Below are positions 36,431 to 48,505 of a stretch of 64,000 bases of DNA, in pieces. Where the stretch lies: positions 2,405,501 through 2,469,500 of the forward strand of contig CP000781.1 in assembly GCA_000017645.1 (NCBI GenBank). Direction: 5' to 3'. The DNA comes from Xanthobacter autotrophicus Py2 (lineage in GTDB: Bacteria > Pseudomonadota > Alphaproteobacteria > Rhizobiales > Xanthobacteraceae). The notes below the pieces were generated by a model that did not search any database, was not told the origin of the DNA, and saw only the letters and a list, made by a program, of their open reading frames with translations. A program made the translations under genes and the position numbers. Positions within the stretch are counted from its first letter, which is position 1. Each line of letters opens with the position of its first letter.

Positions 36431-36764
36431 GATGGCCGTGTGCGAGAGCCTGCTTTCCGCCATGGAAGAGGCGGCGAAGGCGCAGAATTTCTCCCGCGTC
36501 ACCCGCGTGCGCCTTGCCATCGGCCGCTTCGCCGGCATCGAGGTGGAGGCTCTGCGCTTCGGCTTTGATGTGGTGATGCGGGGTTCCCTCGCCGAGGGCG
36601 CCGAGCTGGTGGTGCTGGAAGAGGACGGCAGCGCCTGGTGCTTCGACTGCTGCGAGACGGTGGCGCTCTCCCACCGCCTTGCCTCCTGCCCGAAATGCGG
36701 CGGGGAACGCCTCGTGCCCAATGGCGGCACGGACATGAAGATCAAGGACCTGGAGGTGTTGTGA
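36423..36764 (+). CDS. hypA: Hydrogenase nickel insertion protein HypA
   Basis: A 113-residue nickel metallochaperone. It begins [11 protein letters not shown], with the nickel ligand His2, and carries a zinc-binding domain with C73FDC76 and C89PKC92. The start at 36423 is fixed by this conserved N-terminus and overlaps the last codons of hupK. It overlaps hypB by one base. HypA hands Ni(II) to HupL together with HypB. Confidence 0.96.
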   Translation: MHEMAVCESLLSAMEEAAKAQNFSRVTRVRLAIGRFAGIEVEALRFGFDVVMRGSLAEGAELVVLEEDGSAWCFDCCETVALSHRLASCPKCGGERLVPNGGTDMKIKDLEVL

Positions 36765-37806
36765 TGTGCACGGTCTGCGGCTGTAGCGGCGACGGCGCCA
36801 CCATTTCCGATGCGACGGGCGGACACGCCCATGCCCATCCCCATGAGCACGGCCATGAGCACGATCACGTGCACGGCGAGGGCCATTCCCACGGCCATGG
36901 CGAAGCCCATGTCCATACCCACGCGGACGGCACCACCCACAGCCACAGCCACGGACACGGGCACGATCATGGTGACGGGCACGCCCATCACCACCACGAT
37001 CATGACCACGCCCACCCCGCCGGCGACACCCTCGACTACGGCGCCGGCCCCGCCCGCGCCCATGCGCCGGGCCTTTCCCAGGCGCGCATGGTGGAGATCG
37101 AGACCTCCATCCTCGCGAAGAACGACGATTACGCCGCGAAGAACCGCGCCCGCTTCGAAGCCGGCGGCCTGCTCGCCCTGAACCTGCTGTCCGGCCCCGG
37201 CGCGGGCAAGACCACGCTCCTGGTGGAGACGCTGAAGGCGCTGGCCGGCCGCCTGCCCACCGCCGTCATCGAGGGCGACCAGCAGACCGACAACGACGCC
37301 GCCCGCATCCGTGCAGCCGGGGCGCCGGCGGTGCAGATCAACACCGGCAAGGGCTGCCACCTGGACGCCCACATGGTGGGGCACGCGGTGGAAAAGCTGC
37401 CGCTGCCGCCCGGCGGCGTGCTGTTCATCGAGAATGTGGGCAACCTCGTGTGCCCCGCCGCCTTCGACCTCGGAGAGACGGCCCGCATCACCCTCATCTC
37501 GGTGGCGGAGGGCGACGACAAGCCGCTGAAATATCCTGACATCTTCGAGGGTGCCGACCTCGTCCTCATCACCAAGGCGGACCTTGCGCCGCATGTGGAC
37601 GCCGACATGGCGCAGCTCGAGGCCAACATCCGCCGGGTGAACCCGCGGGCCGACATCCTGCGCGTCTCCGCGCGGGGCGAGGTGGGGCTCACCCGCTGGC
37701 TGGCGTGGCTGGAGAAGGCCCGCGCGGAGCGCCTCGACGCGCTCGCCGCCGCCCGCGAGCGCGAGGCGCAGGCCCTGCGCGCGGCCATGGTGGCGGGAGG
37801 CGCGCG

Positions 37807-37810
<4 letters not shown>
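36764..37810 (+). CDS. hypB: Hydrogenase nickel incorporation GTPase HypB, histidine-rich
   Basis: A 348-residue G3E-family GTPase for nickel delivery. The N-terminus MCTVCGCSG carries the CxxCGC high-affinity nickel motif. Residues 21-84 hold 29 histidines, a nickel-storage region. Walker A is GPGAGKTT (144-151), and the nickel/zinc site and switch regions follow ([23 protein letters not shown]). The C-terminal NKxD-type motif reads TKADLA. It overlaps hypA by one base and hoxA by four. The His content suggests that the cell stores nickel for hydrogenase synthesis. Confidence 0.97.
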
Positions 37811-39300
<1,490 letters not shown>

Positions 39301-39335
39301 GGGGGTCGGGATGACCGCCTTTTATCGGCAAATGC

Positions 39336-39356
39336 TGTCAAGCCCGGCCATGACGG
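39336..39356. repeat. Half copy of REP-like palindromic repeat
   Basis: GCTGTCAAGCCCGGCCATGAC is a partial minus-strand copy of the element at 21934-22046. It lies in the 107-base gap between hoxA and hypC. Confidence 0.5.
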
Positions 39357-39407
39357 TTGCGAAAGCGGCGTGGTTCCACCGAATTTTGACCCTTTAGGAG
39401 CACTCCC

Positions 39408-39707
39408 ATGTGCCTCGGCATTCCCGGTCAGATCGTCGCCGTCGCCGATGAGGACGCCATGCTGTGCGTGGTGGATGTCTCCGGCGTCCGCCGCAGCGTG
39501 GATGTGGTGTGCGTCGCCGAGCCCGGTGCGCCGCTGTCCGACCTCGTGGGCGCGTGGGTGCTGGTGCATGTGGGCTTCGCCATGAGCCGCATCGACGAGG
39601 AGGAGGCCGCCGCCACCCTCAAGGTGCTCACCGAGATCGGCGAGGCGGCGGCGGAAATGGAAGCGCTGACAAAAGGCAGCGTCGATCTTCACCCCACCAC
39701 TGCCTGA
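39408..39707 (+). CDS. hypC: Hydrogenase maturation factor HypC
   Basis: A 99-residue chaperone that carries the Fe(CN)2CO precursor between HypD and HupL. The start is MCLGIPGQIVAVADEDAML, with the essential Cys2, followed by the OB-like GAWVLVHVGFAMSRIDEEEA. A GGAG lies 9 bases before the ATG. It is 10 bases upstream of hypD. Confidence 0.96.
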   Translation: MCLGIPGQIVAVADEDAMLCVVDVSGVRRSVDVVCVAEPGAPLSDLVGAWVLVHVGFAMSRIDEEEAAATLKVLTEIGEAAAEMEALTKGSVDLHPTTA

Positions 39708-39717
39708 GGAGACGGCC

Positions 39718-40842
39718 ATGCGCTACGTCGACGAATTCCGCGACCCCGCCCTCGCCTCGGCGCTGGTGAAGGAGATCGGCGCCATCTCGGTCCGGCTGGA
39801 ACGCGGCCGCGACCGGCCGTTCGCCATCATGGAGGTGTGCGGCGGGCATACCCACGCCATCTTCCGCTATGGGCTGGAATGCCTGCTGCCGGACCTCGTG
39901 GAATTCGTCCATGGTCCGGGCTGCCCGGTGTGCGTGCTGCCCATGGGCCGGGTGGACGATTGCGTCGCCATCGCCGAGCGGGAAGAGGTGATCTTCGCCA
40001 CCTTCGGCGACGCCATGCGCGTGCCGGGTTCGAAGAAGAGCCTGCTCCAGGCCAAGGCGGACGGGGCGGACGTGCGCATGGTCTATTCGCCCCTTGATGC
40101 GCTCACCTTGGCGAAGCGCAATCCCGAGCGGCAGGTGGTGTTCTTCGGCCTCGGCTTCGAGACCACCATGCCCTCCACCGCGCTCACCGTGTTGCGGGCG
40201 GCGCGGGAGCGGGTTCGGAACTTCTCCCTGTTCTGCAACCACATCACCATCATCCCCACGCTCCGGGCGCTGCTGGAGCAGCCGGACCTCGGCATCGACG
40301 GCTTCATCGGGCCGGGGCATGTCTCCATGGTCATCGGAACGTCGCCTTACCGCTTCATCGCCGAGGAGTTCCACAAGCCCCTCGTGGTGGCGGGCTTCGA
40401 GCCCATCGACCTGTTGCAATCCCTGCTGATGGTGCTGCGCCAGATCGAGGCCGGGACGGCGCGGATCGAGAACCAGTATGCCCGCGTGGTGCCGGAGCAT
40501 GGCAATCCGCAGGCGCTGAAGGCGGTGGAAGAGGTCTACGAGCCGCGCGAGACCTTCGAGTGGCGCGGGCTCGGCTCCATCGCCGGCTCCGGGGTGCGGC
40601 TCCGGGCGCCCTATGCTGCGTTCGATGCGGAGAAGCGCTTCGCCGTGCCGGACGTGAAGGTGGCGGACCCCTCCTCCTGCCGCTGCGGCGAGGTGCTCAC
40701 CGGCGCGGTGAAGCCGTGGGCCTGCCCGGAGTTCGGCACCGGCTGCACCCCCGAGACGCCGCTGGGCGCGCTCATGGTGTCGTCCGAAGGCTCTTGCGCC
40801 GCCTATTACCAATATGGTGGCGTGCGGGGAGAAGCCGCATGA
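39718..40842 (+). CDS. hypD: Hydrogenase maturation protein HypD
   Basis: A 374-residue scaffold for assembly of Fe(CN)2CO. Family motifs are MEVCGGHTHAIFRYGL, HGPGCPVCVLPMG, GLGFETTMPSTA and the C-terminal [4Fe-4S] cluster cysteines in PSSCRCGEVLTG...WACPEFGTGCTPETPLGALMVSSEGSCAAYY. It overlaps hypE by four bases (ATGA). Confidence 0.97.
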   Translation: MRYVDEFRDPALASALVKEIGAISVRLERGRDRPFAIMEVCGGHTHAIFRYGLECLLPDLVEFVHGPGCPVCVLPMGRVDDCVAIAEREEVIFATFGDAMRVPGSKKSLLQAKADGADVRMVYSPLDALTLAKRNPERQVVFFGLGFETTMPSTALTVLRAARERVRNFSLFCNHITIIPTLRALLEQPDLGIDGFIGPGHVSMVIGTSPYRFIAEEFHKPLVVAGFEPIDLLQSLLMVLRQIEAGTARIENQYARVVPEHGNPQALKAVEEVYEPRETFEWRGLGSIAGSGVRLRAPYAAFDAEKRFAVPDVKVADPSSCRCGEVLTGAVKPWACPEFGTGCTPETPLGALMVSSEGSCAAYYQYGGVRGEAA

Positions 40843-41903
40843 ACATCCCCGTCCTCCCCCCCACCCGGCGCCGGCCGCTGAGCCACAAGACCGTGACGCT
40901 CGCCCATGGCGGCGGCGGCAGCGCCATGCGCGACCTCATCGACGACGTGTTCCTCGCCACCTTCTCCGGCGACGGCCGCGCCGCGCCCGAGGATCAGGCC
41001 CGCTTCGACCTCGCCGCGCTGATGGCCCATGGCGACCGCCTCGCCTTCACCACCGACGGCTTCGTGGTGGACCCGCTGTTCTTTCCCGGCGGCGACATCG
41101 GCAAGCTCGCGGTCTGCGGCACCGTGAATGACCTTGCGGTGGGCGGCGCGACGCCGATGGCGCTGTCCTGCGCCGTCATCATCGAGGAGGGCCTGCCGGT
41201 GGAGACCCTGCGGCAGGTGGCGGCCTCCATGGCTGAAACCGCGCGGGCGGCGGGCGTTGCCATCGCCACCGGCGATACCAAGGTGGTGGCGCGCGGGGCG
41301 TGCGACAAGCTCTTCATCACCACCACCGGCATCGGTGTGGTGCGCCGTGGGCTCGACGTGGGCATCGCCAGGGCGCGGCCCGGCGACGTGCTGCTGGTGA
41401 ACGGCCTTCTGGGCGACCACGGCGCCGCCATCCTGAATGCGCGGGGCGACCTTGCCCTTGAGACCGCCATCGAGAGCGATTGCGCGCCCCTGAACGGCCT
41501 CATCGACATACTGATCGCGGCCGCCCCCGGCATCCGCATGATGCGCGATGCCACCCGCGGCGGCGTGGCGGCTGTGGTGAACGAACTGGCCGAGGCCAGC
41601 GCCGTGGGGGTGCGGCTGAAGGAGCTCAGCCTGCCCATGCGGGCCGAGGTGATGGGCTTCTGCGAGATCCTCGGCCTCGACCCGCTCTATCTTGCCAACG
41701 AGGGCAAGATCCTCGCCGTGGTGCCGCCCGAGGAGGCCGACGCCGCGCTTGCGGCGCTGCGCGCCCATCCGCTGGGACGGGAGGCGGCCATCATCGGCGA
41801 GGTCACGGCCCAGCGGCCCGGACGGGTGGTCATGCAAACGCGCTTCGGGGGAGAGCGCATCGTCGATATGCTGGTCGGCGATCAATTGCCCCGCATCTGC
41901 TGA
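40839..41903 (+). CDS. hypE: Hydrogenase maturation protein HypE
   Basis: A 354-residue ATP-dependent dehydratase that turns a thiocarbamoylated C-terminal Cys into thiocyanate, the source of the CN ligands. The N-terminus holds VTLAHGGGGSAMRDLIDDVFL, an AIRS-type ATP site follows (DGFVVDPLFFPGGDIGKLAVCGTVNDLAVGGA), and the chain ends with PRIC, the modified terminal Cys. It depends on HypF for carbamoyl transfer, yet hypF is not in this window. Confidence 0.97.
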   Translation: MNIPVLPPTRRRPLSHKTVTLAHGGGGSAMRDLIDDVFLATFSGDGRAAPEDQARFDLAALMAHGDRLAFTTDGFVVDPLFFPGGDIGKLAVCGTVNDLAVGGATPMALSCAVIIEEGLPVETLRQVAASMAETARAAGVAIATGDTKVVARGACDKLFITTTGIGVVRRGLDVGIARARPGDVLLVNGLLGDHGAAILNARGDLALETAIESDCAPLNGLIDILIAAAPGIRMMRDATRGGVAAVVNELAEASAVGVRLKELSLPMRAEVMGFCEILGLDPLYLANEGKILAVVPPEEADAALAALRAHPLGREAAIIGEVTAQRPGRVVMQTRFGGERIVDMLVGDQLPRIC

Positions 41904-41926
41904 AACCTTCATTTGGGGAGAAGACT

Positions 41927-42526
41927 ATGCGTTACACAGCCCGCACGGCCCTTGCCGTTGCAGCCTTTTCGGTCCTGCCGCAGCTGGCCTTCGCCCATAC
42001 GGGCGTGGGTGCCGTGCACGGCTTCGATGCCGGCTTCGCCCATCCCATGGGCGGCCTTGACCACCTGCTCGCCATGGTGACCGTGGGCGTCTTCGCCTTC
42101 CAGCTGGGTGGGCGCGCTCTGTGGGCGGTGCCGCTGAGCTTCGTCGCCCTCATGGCGGTGGGCGGCGCCCTGGGCGTCGGCGGCATTGATCTGCCCTTCG
42201 TGGAGCTGGGCATCGCCCTGTCGGTGGTGGTGCTGGGCGCGGTGGTGGCCCTTGGCCTCAAGGCGCCGCTGGCTCTGGCCATGGGCCTTGCCGGCTTCTT
42301 CGCGCTCTTCCACGGCCACGCCCATGGCACTGAGATGCCGATGGATGCCTCCGGCCTCACCTATGGCCTCGGCTTCATCAGCGCCACCGCGCTGCTGCAT
42401 GTGGCCGGCCTCGGCCTCGGCATGGCCATCGGCCGCTTCGGCGAGACCCATGGCACACGCTATGTGCGCGGCGCCGGCGCGGCGGTGGCGCTGGCCGGCC
42501 TCGGGCTGGTCACCGGCATTCTGTGA
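41927..42526 (+). CDS. hupE: HupE/UreJ family nickel permease
   Basis: A 199-residue membrane protein, likely a Ni(II) permease for hydrogenase synthesis. Residues 1-23 form a signal peptide ending AFA, followed by HTGVGAVHGFDAGFAHPMGGLDHLLAMVTVGVFA with the family metal-binding His/Asp motif. About six transmembrane helices and a His-rich loop (FHGHAHGTEMP) follow. GGGGAGAAGACT precedes the ATG. It closes the hydrogenase locus. Confidence 0.94.
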   Translation: MRYTARTALAVAAFSVLPQLAFAHTGVGAVHGFDAGFAHPMGGLDHLLAMVTVGVFAFQLGGRALWAVPLSFVALMAVGGALGVGGIDLPFVELGIALSVVVLGAVVALGLKAPLALAMGLAGFFALFHGHAHGTEMPMDASGLTYGLGFISATALLHVAGLGLGMAIGRFGETHGTRYVRGAGAAVALAGLGLVTGIL

Positions 42527-42838
42527 GGTTTGCCGGGCTTGTCGTCCGGAGCGTCTTCGGGCGAAGCGGATGCCGGTTTGCGTGCGGAAAACGCGTCGAC
42601 ACCCTAGTCTGGGGCGGTGGCCGTGAGCCAAGGCCAGCGGACGGCGCTCTGACGTAAGGCTGGACCCCGCGCCGATCGATTGCAGCGCAATCCGATCGGT
42701 GCGGGGTCCGGACCATTTACGTAATCTCATCGTGTATTTGGTCGCATTTTCCATGCAAACCGGTGCCTGCTTCGCCTGAAGGGCGTCGGGCCTGGCCGTA
42801 GCGTCCGCAGGAAATGCGGACGATCTTTGAAACGGCCC
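42527..42838. other. Intergenic region with long hairpin and a divergent repeat
   Basis: This 312-base gap separates hupE (+) from the dehydrogenase gene (-). A long stem-loop (42662-42709) has arms of about 22 bases, GGACCCCGC...CCGATCG...ATTGC against GCAAT...CGATCGG...GCGGGGTCC, with a 3-base loop; it may be a terminator, though no T-run follows. A repeat-like stretch at about 42555-42606 (CGGTTTGCGTGCGGAAAACG) resembles those at 16830 and 14111. Confidence 0.6.
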
Positions 42839-43738
42839 TCAGGTCTCGTCGGCGCGGGTGCGGATCCACTCCACGATGCCGGAGAAATCCTTGCCTTCGT
42901 TCCCCTCCGCCGCGAAGGCGGTGTAGAGGGCGGTGGCCGCCGCGCCCAGCGCCGTGGCAGCGCCGGAGGTCTCGGCGGCGTCCTGCGACAGCTTCAGGTC
43001 TTTCAGCATCAGCGCCGCCGCGAAGCCCGGCACATAGTTGCGGTTGGCGGGGCTGGTGGGCACCGGGCCGGGCACCGGGCAGTAGGTGGTGAGCGACCAG
43101 CACTGGCCCGACGAGGTGGAGGCCACGTCATAGAGCGCCTGGTGGGACAGGCCCAGCTTCTCGCCAAGCACGAAGGCTTCCGACACCGCGATCATCGAGA
43201 TGCCGAGGATCATGTTGTTGCAGATCTTCGCCGCCTGACCTGAGCCCGCGCCGCCGCAATGGACGATCTTCTTGCCCATCAGCTCCAGCAGGGGCCGCGC
43301 TGCGCCGAAGGCGTCGTCGGTGCCGCCCACCATGAAGGTGAGGGTGCCCGCTTCCGCCCCGCCCACGCCGCCGGAGACGGGGGCATCCACGCTGGCATGC
43401 CCCGCCGTCTTAGCCGCCTCGTGGAAGGCGCGGGCGGAGGCCACGTCGATGGTGGAGCTGTCGATGAACAGGGTGCCGGGCCTGGCCGCCGCGAACAGGC
43501 CGTCGGAACCGCTGGTGGCGGCAACCACATGCTTGCCTGAGGGCAGCATGGTGACCACCACGTCGGCTTCCGCCACGGCCGCCCTGGCACTGTCCGCCAG
43601 CACGACCCCCCGCGCTTTCGCCCCCTCCAGCGCCGCCGGGGCGAGGTCGAAGCCGAGCACGCTGTGGCCGGCCTTCACCAGATTGCCCGCCATGGGTCCG
43701 CCCATGTTGCCGAGGCCGATGAATGCGATGGTGGTCAT
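42839..43738 (-). CDS. mmsB: 3-hydroxyisobutyrate dehydrogenase
   Basis: A 299-residue NAD-dependent beta-hydroxyacid dehydrogenase for valine degradation, oxidising 3-hydroxyisobutyrate to methylmalonate semialdehyde. The Rossmann motif IAFIGLGNMGGPMAGNLVKAGH is at the N-terminus. The substrate motif is DAPVSGGVGGAEAGTLTFMVGG, and the catalytic Lys is in GSGQAAKICNNMILG. The ATG at 43738 yields the canonical length. The acyl-CoA dehydrogenase and mmsA genes on the same strand support the valine pathway. Confidence 0.94.
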   Translation of the reverse strand: MTTIAFIGLGNMGGPMAGNLVKAGHSVLGFDLAPAALEGAKARGVVLADSARAAVAEADVVVTMLPSGKHVVAATSGSDGLFAAARPGTLFIDSSTIDVASARAFHEAAKTAGHASVDAPVSGGVGGAEAGTLTFMVGGTDDAFGAARPLLELMGKKIVHCGGAGSGQAAKICNNMILGISMIAVSEAFVLGEKLGLSHQALYDVASTSSGQCWSLTTYCPVPGPVPTSPANRNYVPGFAAALMLKDLKLSQDAAETSGAATALGAAATALYTAFAAEGNEGKDFSGIVEWIRTRADET

Positions 43739-43866
43739 GTGGTTCCTCCCCAATGCCGCAGGGGGGCTTCCCCCCTTCTCCACCCCCCAAGCGGCAGAGG
43801 GGGGCGGACCGGTTCTTCCGGCCTGAATGACTTGCCCACGGCCGGCGGCAGCGCCAGCCGGCCCGC

Positions 43867-45009
43867 TCAGTTCCCCTGCGCGATCAGCGCGCGGGAGATG
43901 ATGAGCCGCATGATCTCGTTGGTGCCTTCCAGGATCTGGTGGACCCTGAGGTCGCGCACGATCTTCTCCACCCCGTAGTCGGCGAGATAGCCGTAGCCGC
44001 CGTGGAGCTGGAGCGCCTCGTTGGCGACATTGAATCCGGCGTCGGTGGCAAAGCGCTTGGCCATGGCGCAGAGCCTGGTGGCGTCCGGCGTCTTGGCGTC
44101 CAGCGCTGCCGCCGCGCGCCACAGGAAGGTGCGCGCCACCTCCAGCTCGGTGGCCATGTCGGCGAGGCGGAATTGCAGTGCCTGGAAGGCGTCGAGCCGT
44201 TGCCCGAACGCCTTGCGCTCGCGCATGTAGGCGAGCGTTTTGTCGAGTGCCGCCTGCGCCCCGCCCAGCGAGCAGGCGCCGATGTTCAGCCGCCCGCCGT
44301 CGAGCCCGGCCATGGCGATCTTGAAGCCGTCGCCCTCGGCGCCGAGGCGGTTTTGCACCGGCACGCGCACGCCCTCGAGGATGACGGCGCGGGTGGGCTG
44401 CACGTTCCAGCCCATCTTCTTCTCGTTGGCGCCGAAGGAGAGGCCGGGGGTGCCGGCCTCGATCACCAGGGTGGAGATGCCCTTGGGGCCGTCCCCGCCG
44501 GTGCGCACCATCACCACATAAATGTCGGAGGCCCCCGCCCCGGAGATGAACTGCTTCTGCCCGTCCACGATGTAATGGTCGCCGTCGCGCACCGCCTTCG
44601 TCTTCAGGGCGGCGGCGTCCGACCCCGCGCCCGGCTCGGTGAGGCAGTAGGAGGCGATGTGCTCCATGGCGGTGAGGCGCGGCACCCATGTGGCGCGCTG
44701 GTCCTCGTCGCCGAAGCGGTCGATCATCCAGGTGGCCATGTTATGGATGGAGAGAAAGGCCGCGGTGCCGGGGCAGCCGGTGGCGAGCGCCTCGAAGATC
44801 AGCGCCGCGTCGAGCCGCGACAGGCCGGACCCGCCCACGTCGTCCTGCACATAGATGCCGCCCATGCCCAGCGCCGCGGCGGCGCGCAGGGTGTCCACCG
44901 GGAAGTGCTTCTTCTCGTCCCACTCCACGGCGTGGGGCGCGATCTCGGCGTTCGCGAAATCCCGCGCCATCTCGCGGATGGCGATCTGGTCCTCGGTGAG
45001 CGTGAACAT
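43867..45009 (-). CDS. Acyl-CoA dehydrogenase (isobutyryl-CoA dehydrogenase-like)
   Basis: A 380-residue FAD-dependent acyl-CoA dehydrogenase. Signatures are [20 protein letters not shown] and the C-terminal [40 protein letters not shown], with the catalytic Glu in the EGTNE position. In this setting, between mmsB and mmsA, it most likely oxidises isobutyryl-CoA, the valine intermediate, passing electrons to ETF. The start at 45009 lies one base after the vapC stop. Confidence 0.93.
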   Translation of the reverse strand: MFTLTEDQIAIREMARDFANAEIAPHAVEWDEKKHFPVDTLRAAAALGMGGIYVQDDVGGSGLSRLDAALIFEALATGCPGTAAFLSIHNMATWMIDRFGDEDQRATWVPRLTAMEHIASYCLTEPGAGSDAAALKTKAVRDGDHYIVDGQKQFISGAGASDIYVVMVRTGGDGPKGISTLVIEAGTPGLSFGANEKKMGWNVQPTRAVILEGVRVPVQNRLGAEGDGFKIAMAGLDGGRLNIGACSLGGAQAALDKTLAYMRERKAFGQRLDAFQALQFRLADMATELEVARTFLWRAAAALDAKTPDATRLCAMAKRFATDAGFNVANEALQLHGGYGYLADYGVEKIVRDLRVHQILEGTNEIMRLIISRALIAQGN

Positions 45010-45010
45010 G

Positions 45011-45436
45011 TCAGGGGCGCCAGTGATCGAGTGAGAGGATTGGGGGAAGGTCCCTCTCGCCCGCAGCCTTGCGAGCGAGCCGGCGGTCGGCAGTCAGGAA
45101 AGGGCAATCCGTTTCGCGGGCGAGGCTGAGATAGATGCAATCGTAAATGGCGTGGTCGAGCCTGAACGACAGCTCGATGGCGACAGGAAGCAGCGGCTCG
45201 ACCGGAAATAGCCGTTGGAAGAAGGGCGGAAGCTGCGCGCAGATGTGGATGGCATCTTCCACCGTCATGGCTCCCGCACGTTTCTTCTTCCAAAGAGCAT
45301 TGGCGACTTCCGCCTGAACAAGCGTCGGCGCCAGCAGGCTTGCGCCGGATGCAAGAAGGGCACGGGCTTCGGCCCGATCTCCTTCGTCGAAGAACCATTT
45401 CAGGACGATGCTGGCATCGACCACGAAGCGGCTCAT
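45011..45436 (-). CDS. vapC: PIN-domain toxin (VapC/FitB family)
   Basis: A 141-residue PIN-domain ribonuclease. The conserved acidic residues are D7 ([12 protein letters not shown]), E43 (QAEVANALW), D99 (YDCIYLSLA) and D117 (FLTADRRLA). VapC toxins cleave tRNA or rRNA and are neutralised by the upstream antitoxin. The start overlaps the antitoxin stop by four bases. The pair is set inside what looks like the valine operon, so it was probably acquired there. Confidence 0.92.
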   Translation of the reverse strand: MSRFVVDASIVLKWFFDEGDRAEARALLASGASLLAPTLVQAEVANALWKKKRAGAMTVEDAIHICAQLPPFFQRLFPVEPLLPVAIELSFRLDHAIYDCIYLSLARETDCPFLTADRRLARKAAGERDLPPILSLDHWRP

Positions 45437-45657
45437 TCAAGTCCCTCACGAATTTCGTCGAGGGTCAGGGGAGGGGATGGCTTGGTCCGGGCCAGAAAAT
45501 ACTCCGACACCGCCACCCGCTCCTCCGGCGTGTAAGGCCGGTTTCTTTCCAGCAGGTTGCGGATTTCCTGCTCCAGCGAGATCCCGTTCCGCTTGGCCCG
45601 CTCCCGGTAGACGTTGAGGGTCTCGTCGGGAATGTTGCGGATCAGCACCTGGGCCAT
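45433..45657 (-). CDS. vapB: Ribbon-helix-helix antitoxin (VapB/FitA-like)
   Basis: A 74-residue antitoxin. The N-terminal MAQVLIRNIPDETLNVYRER is a ribbon-helix-helix DNA-binding domain like FitA. The C-terminal [19 protein letters not shown] is the toxin-neutralising tail. An unusually perfect inverted repeat (45675-45706) precedes it, the likely operator for the vapBC complex. Confidence 0.9.
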   Translation of the reverse strand: MAQVLIRNIPDETLNVYRERAKRNGISLEQEIRNLLERNRPYTPEERVAVSEYFLARTKPSPPLTLDEIREGLE

Positions 45658-45674
45658 GGCCGCCTCCTGCTCTC

Positions 45675-45706
45675 ATCTCGTGCTATCAAAAATGATAGCA
45701 CGAGAT
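45675..45706 (-). promoter_or_regulatory. Operator of the toxin-antitoxin pair
   Basis: ATCTCGTGCTATCA (45675-45688) and TGATAGCACGAGAT (45693-45706) are perfect 14-base arms with an AAAA spacer, 18 bases before the antitoxin start. It is well placed for binding by the RHH antitoxin and overlaps the AT-rich promoter. Confidence 0.82.
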
Positions 45707-45790
45707 TTCGGGTGCAAGGAGGAGGATGCACATCTTCGCTCAGGCGCCGCGCGGGCTTGACCCGGCCCCGGCACGCCGGGACCGGCGCCG

Positions 45791-47287
<1,497 letters not shown>

Positions 47288-47407
47288 GATGCGTTTTCCC
47301 TTGTGGTGCGTTTCCAAAAGCCGGCGCCGGCTGACCGGCACCCGTTGTTGGCCGGCACATTGCCCTATCTTTTTGTGCACAGCTACGGCAATCTCCGCAC
47401 CATCGAT

Positions 47408-47423
47408 GTGCGACAATTCACAC
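47408..47423. promoter_or_regulatory. Candidate LysR-regulator site between mmsA and lysR
   Basis: GTGCGACAATTCACAC is an imperfect palindrome in the divergent intergenic region, of the type bound by LysR regulators. No measured site is known. Confidence 0.35.
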
Positions 47424-47500
47424 TAACGGCACTGGTCTTTGGCCGCTTGGAGGCGTGTCCGGCCACCGGATCGCATGACCGGGATCAATGAGGGGGAGCC

Positions 47501-48424
47501 GTGCGCGCGGGCGATTTCGACTGGTCTGACCTCACCTTCTTCCTCGCCGTGGCACGGGCCGGGCGGCTGACAGCGGCGGCGGCGCGCCTGAAGGTCGAGC
47601 ACTCCACCGTGAGCCGGCGCATCGGCGCGCTGGAGGAGGCGCTGGGGGCGAAGCTGTTCGACCGCCGGCCCCATGGCTACGGCCTCACCGCCGCCGGCGA
47701 GCGCCTGATGGCCGCCGCCGAGGGCATGGAGACCCTTGCGCTGGCGGCGCAGGGCGAGATCGGTGGGGCGGACCTGGGCGTCGCCGGCACCGTGCGCATC
47801 GGCGCGCCGGACGGCTTCGGCACCTTCTTCCTTGCCCCCCGCATCTCGGCGCTGGCGGACCTGCATCCGGAGCTGGACATCCAGCTCCTCGCCATGCCGC
47901 GCCTGTTCTCCCTGTCGAAGCGCGAGGCGGACATCGCCATCTCCCTGTCGCGGCCCAAGGAGGGGCGGCTCCATGCCCGCAAGCTCACCGACTACCGGCT
48001 GGGGCTCTATGCGTCGCGCGCCTATCTGGAGCGGCACGGGCCCATCGAGAGCCGCGCCGGCCTCCAGCGCCACCCCTTCATCGGCTATGTGGACGACCTC
48101 ATCTATGCGCCGGAGCTGGACTACGTGCCCCTGGTGGCCAAGGACATCAGGGTGCGGCTGAAGAGCTCGAGCCTTGTCGCCCAGCTCACCGCCACCCAGG
48201 CGGGGGCGGGTGTGTGTGTCCTGCCCTGCTTCATGGCGGACCTGTTCGCGGGCGACCGGCCGAATGCGCTGGTGCCCATCCTCCCCGGCGACGTGGGGCT
48301 GACGCGCACCTTCTGGCTGCTCACCCACACGGATACGCGCGACCTCGCCCGCATCCGCGTGGCGGCGGATTTCATCGCCGGCGTGGTGCAGGCGGCGCGT
48401 GGGCAATTCCTGTCCCCAAGGTAA
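47501..48424 (+). CDS. LysR family transcriptional regulator
   Basis: A 307-residue LysR-type regulator. The N-terminal winged HTH is at about residues 6-65 (WSDLTFFLAVARAGRLTAAAARLKVEHSTVSRRIGALEEALGAKLFDRR). The C-terminal effector domain contains GTVRIGAPDGFGTFFLAPRI and LVAQLTATQAGAGVCVLPCFMAD. The GTG start has GGGGGAG upstream. Divergent orientation from mmsA suggests control of valine degradation; the effector is unknown. Confidence 0.92.
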   Translation: MRAGDFDWSDLTFFLAVARAGRLTAAAARLKVEHSTVSRRIGALEEALGAKLFDRRPHGYGLTAAGERLMAAAEGMETLALAAQGEIGGADLGVAGTVRIGAPDGFGTFFLAPRISALADLHPELDIQLLAMPRLFSLSKREADIAISLSRPKEGRLHARKLTDYRLGLYASRAYLERHGPIESRAGLQRHPFIGYVDDLIYAPELDYVPLVAKDIRVRLKSSSLVAQLTATQAGAGVCVLPCFMADLFAGDRPNALVPILPGDVGLTRTFWLLTHTDTRDLARIRVAADFIAGVVQAARGQFLSPR

Positions 48425-48505
48425 TGCGGTATCAACGAGCGTAGAGCATCGGCCACCGCCGCGTCGTGGACGGAACCGAGCCACGAACCGTCGGCCGAGA
48501 GCTCG

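Noticed and set aside
36831..37020. Repetitive CATGGC/CACGGC-like stretch resembling a tandem repeat or CRISPR
   Set aside because: It encodes the histidine-rich region of HypB; the repetition is from His, Gly and Asp codons.
35126..37594. Very long open frames antisense to the hup/hyp genes (also 37129-39297, 20079-21161, 47423-49867)
   Set aside because: In this high-GC DNA the codon bias of real genes keeps antisense frames open. Their translations are low-complexity and match no family, while the opposite strand carries clear genes.
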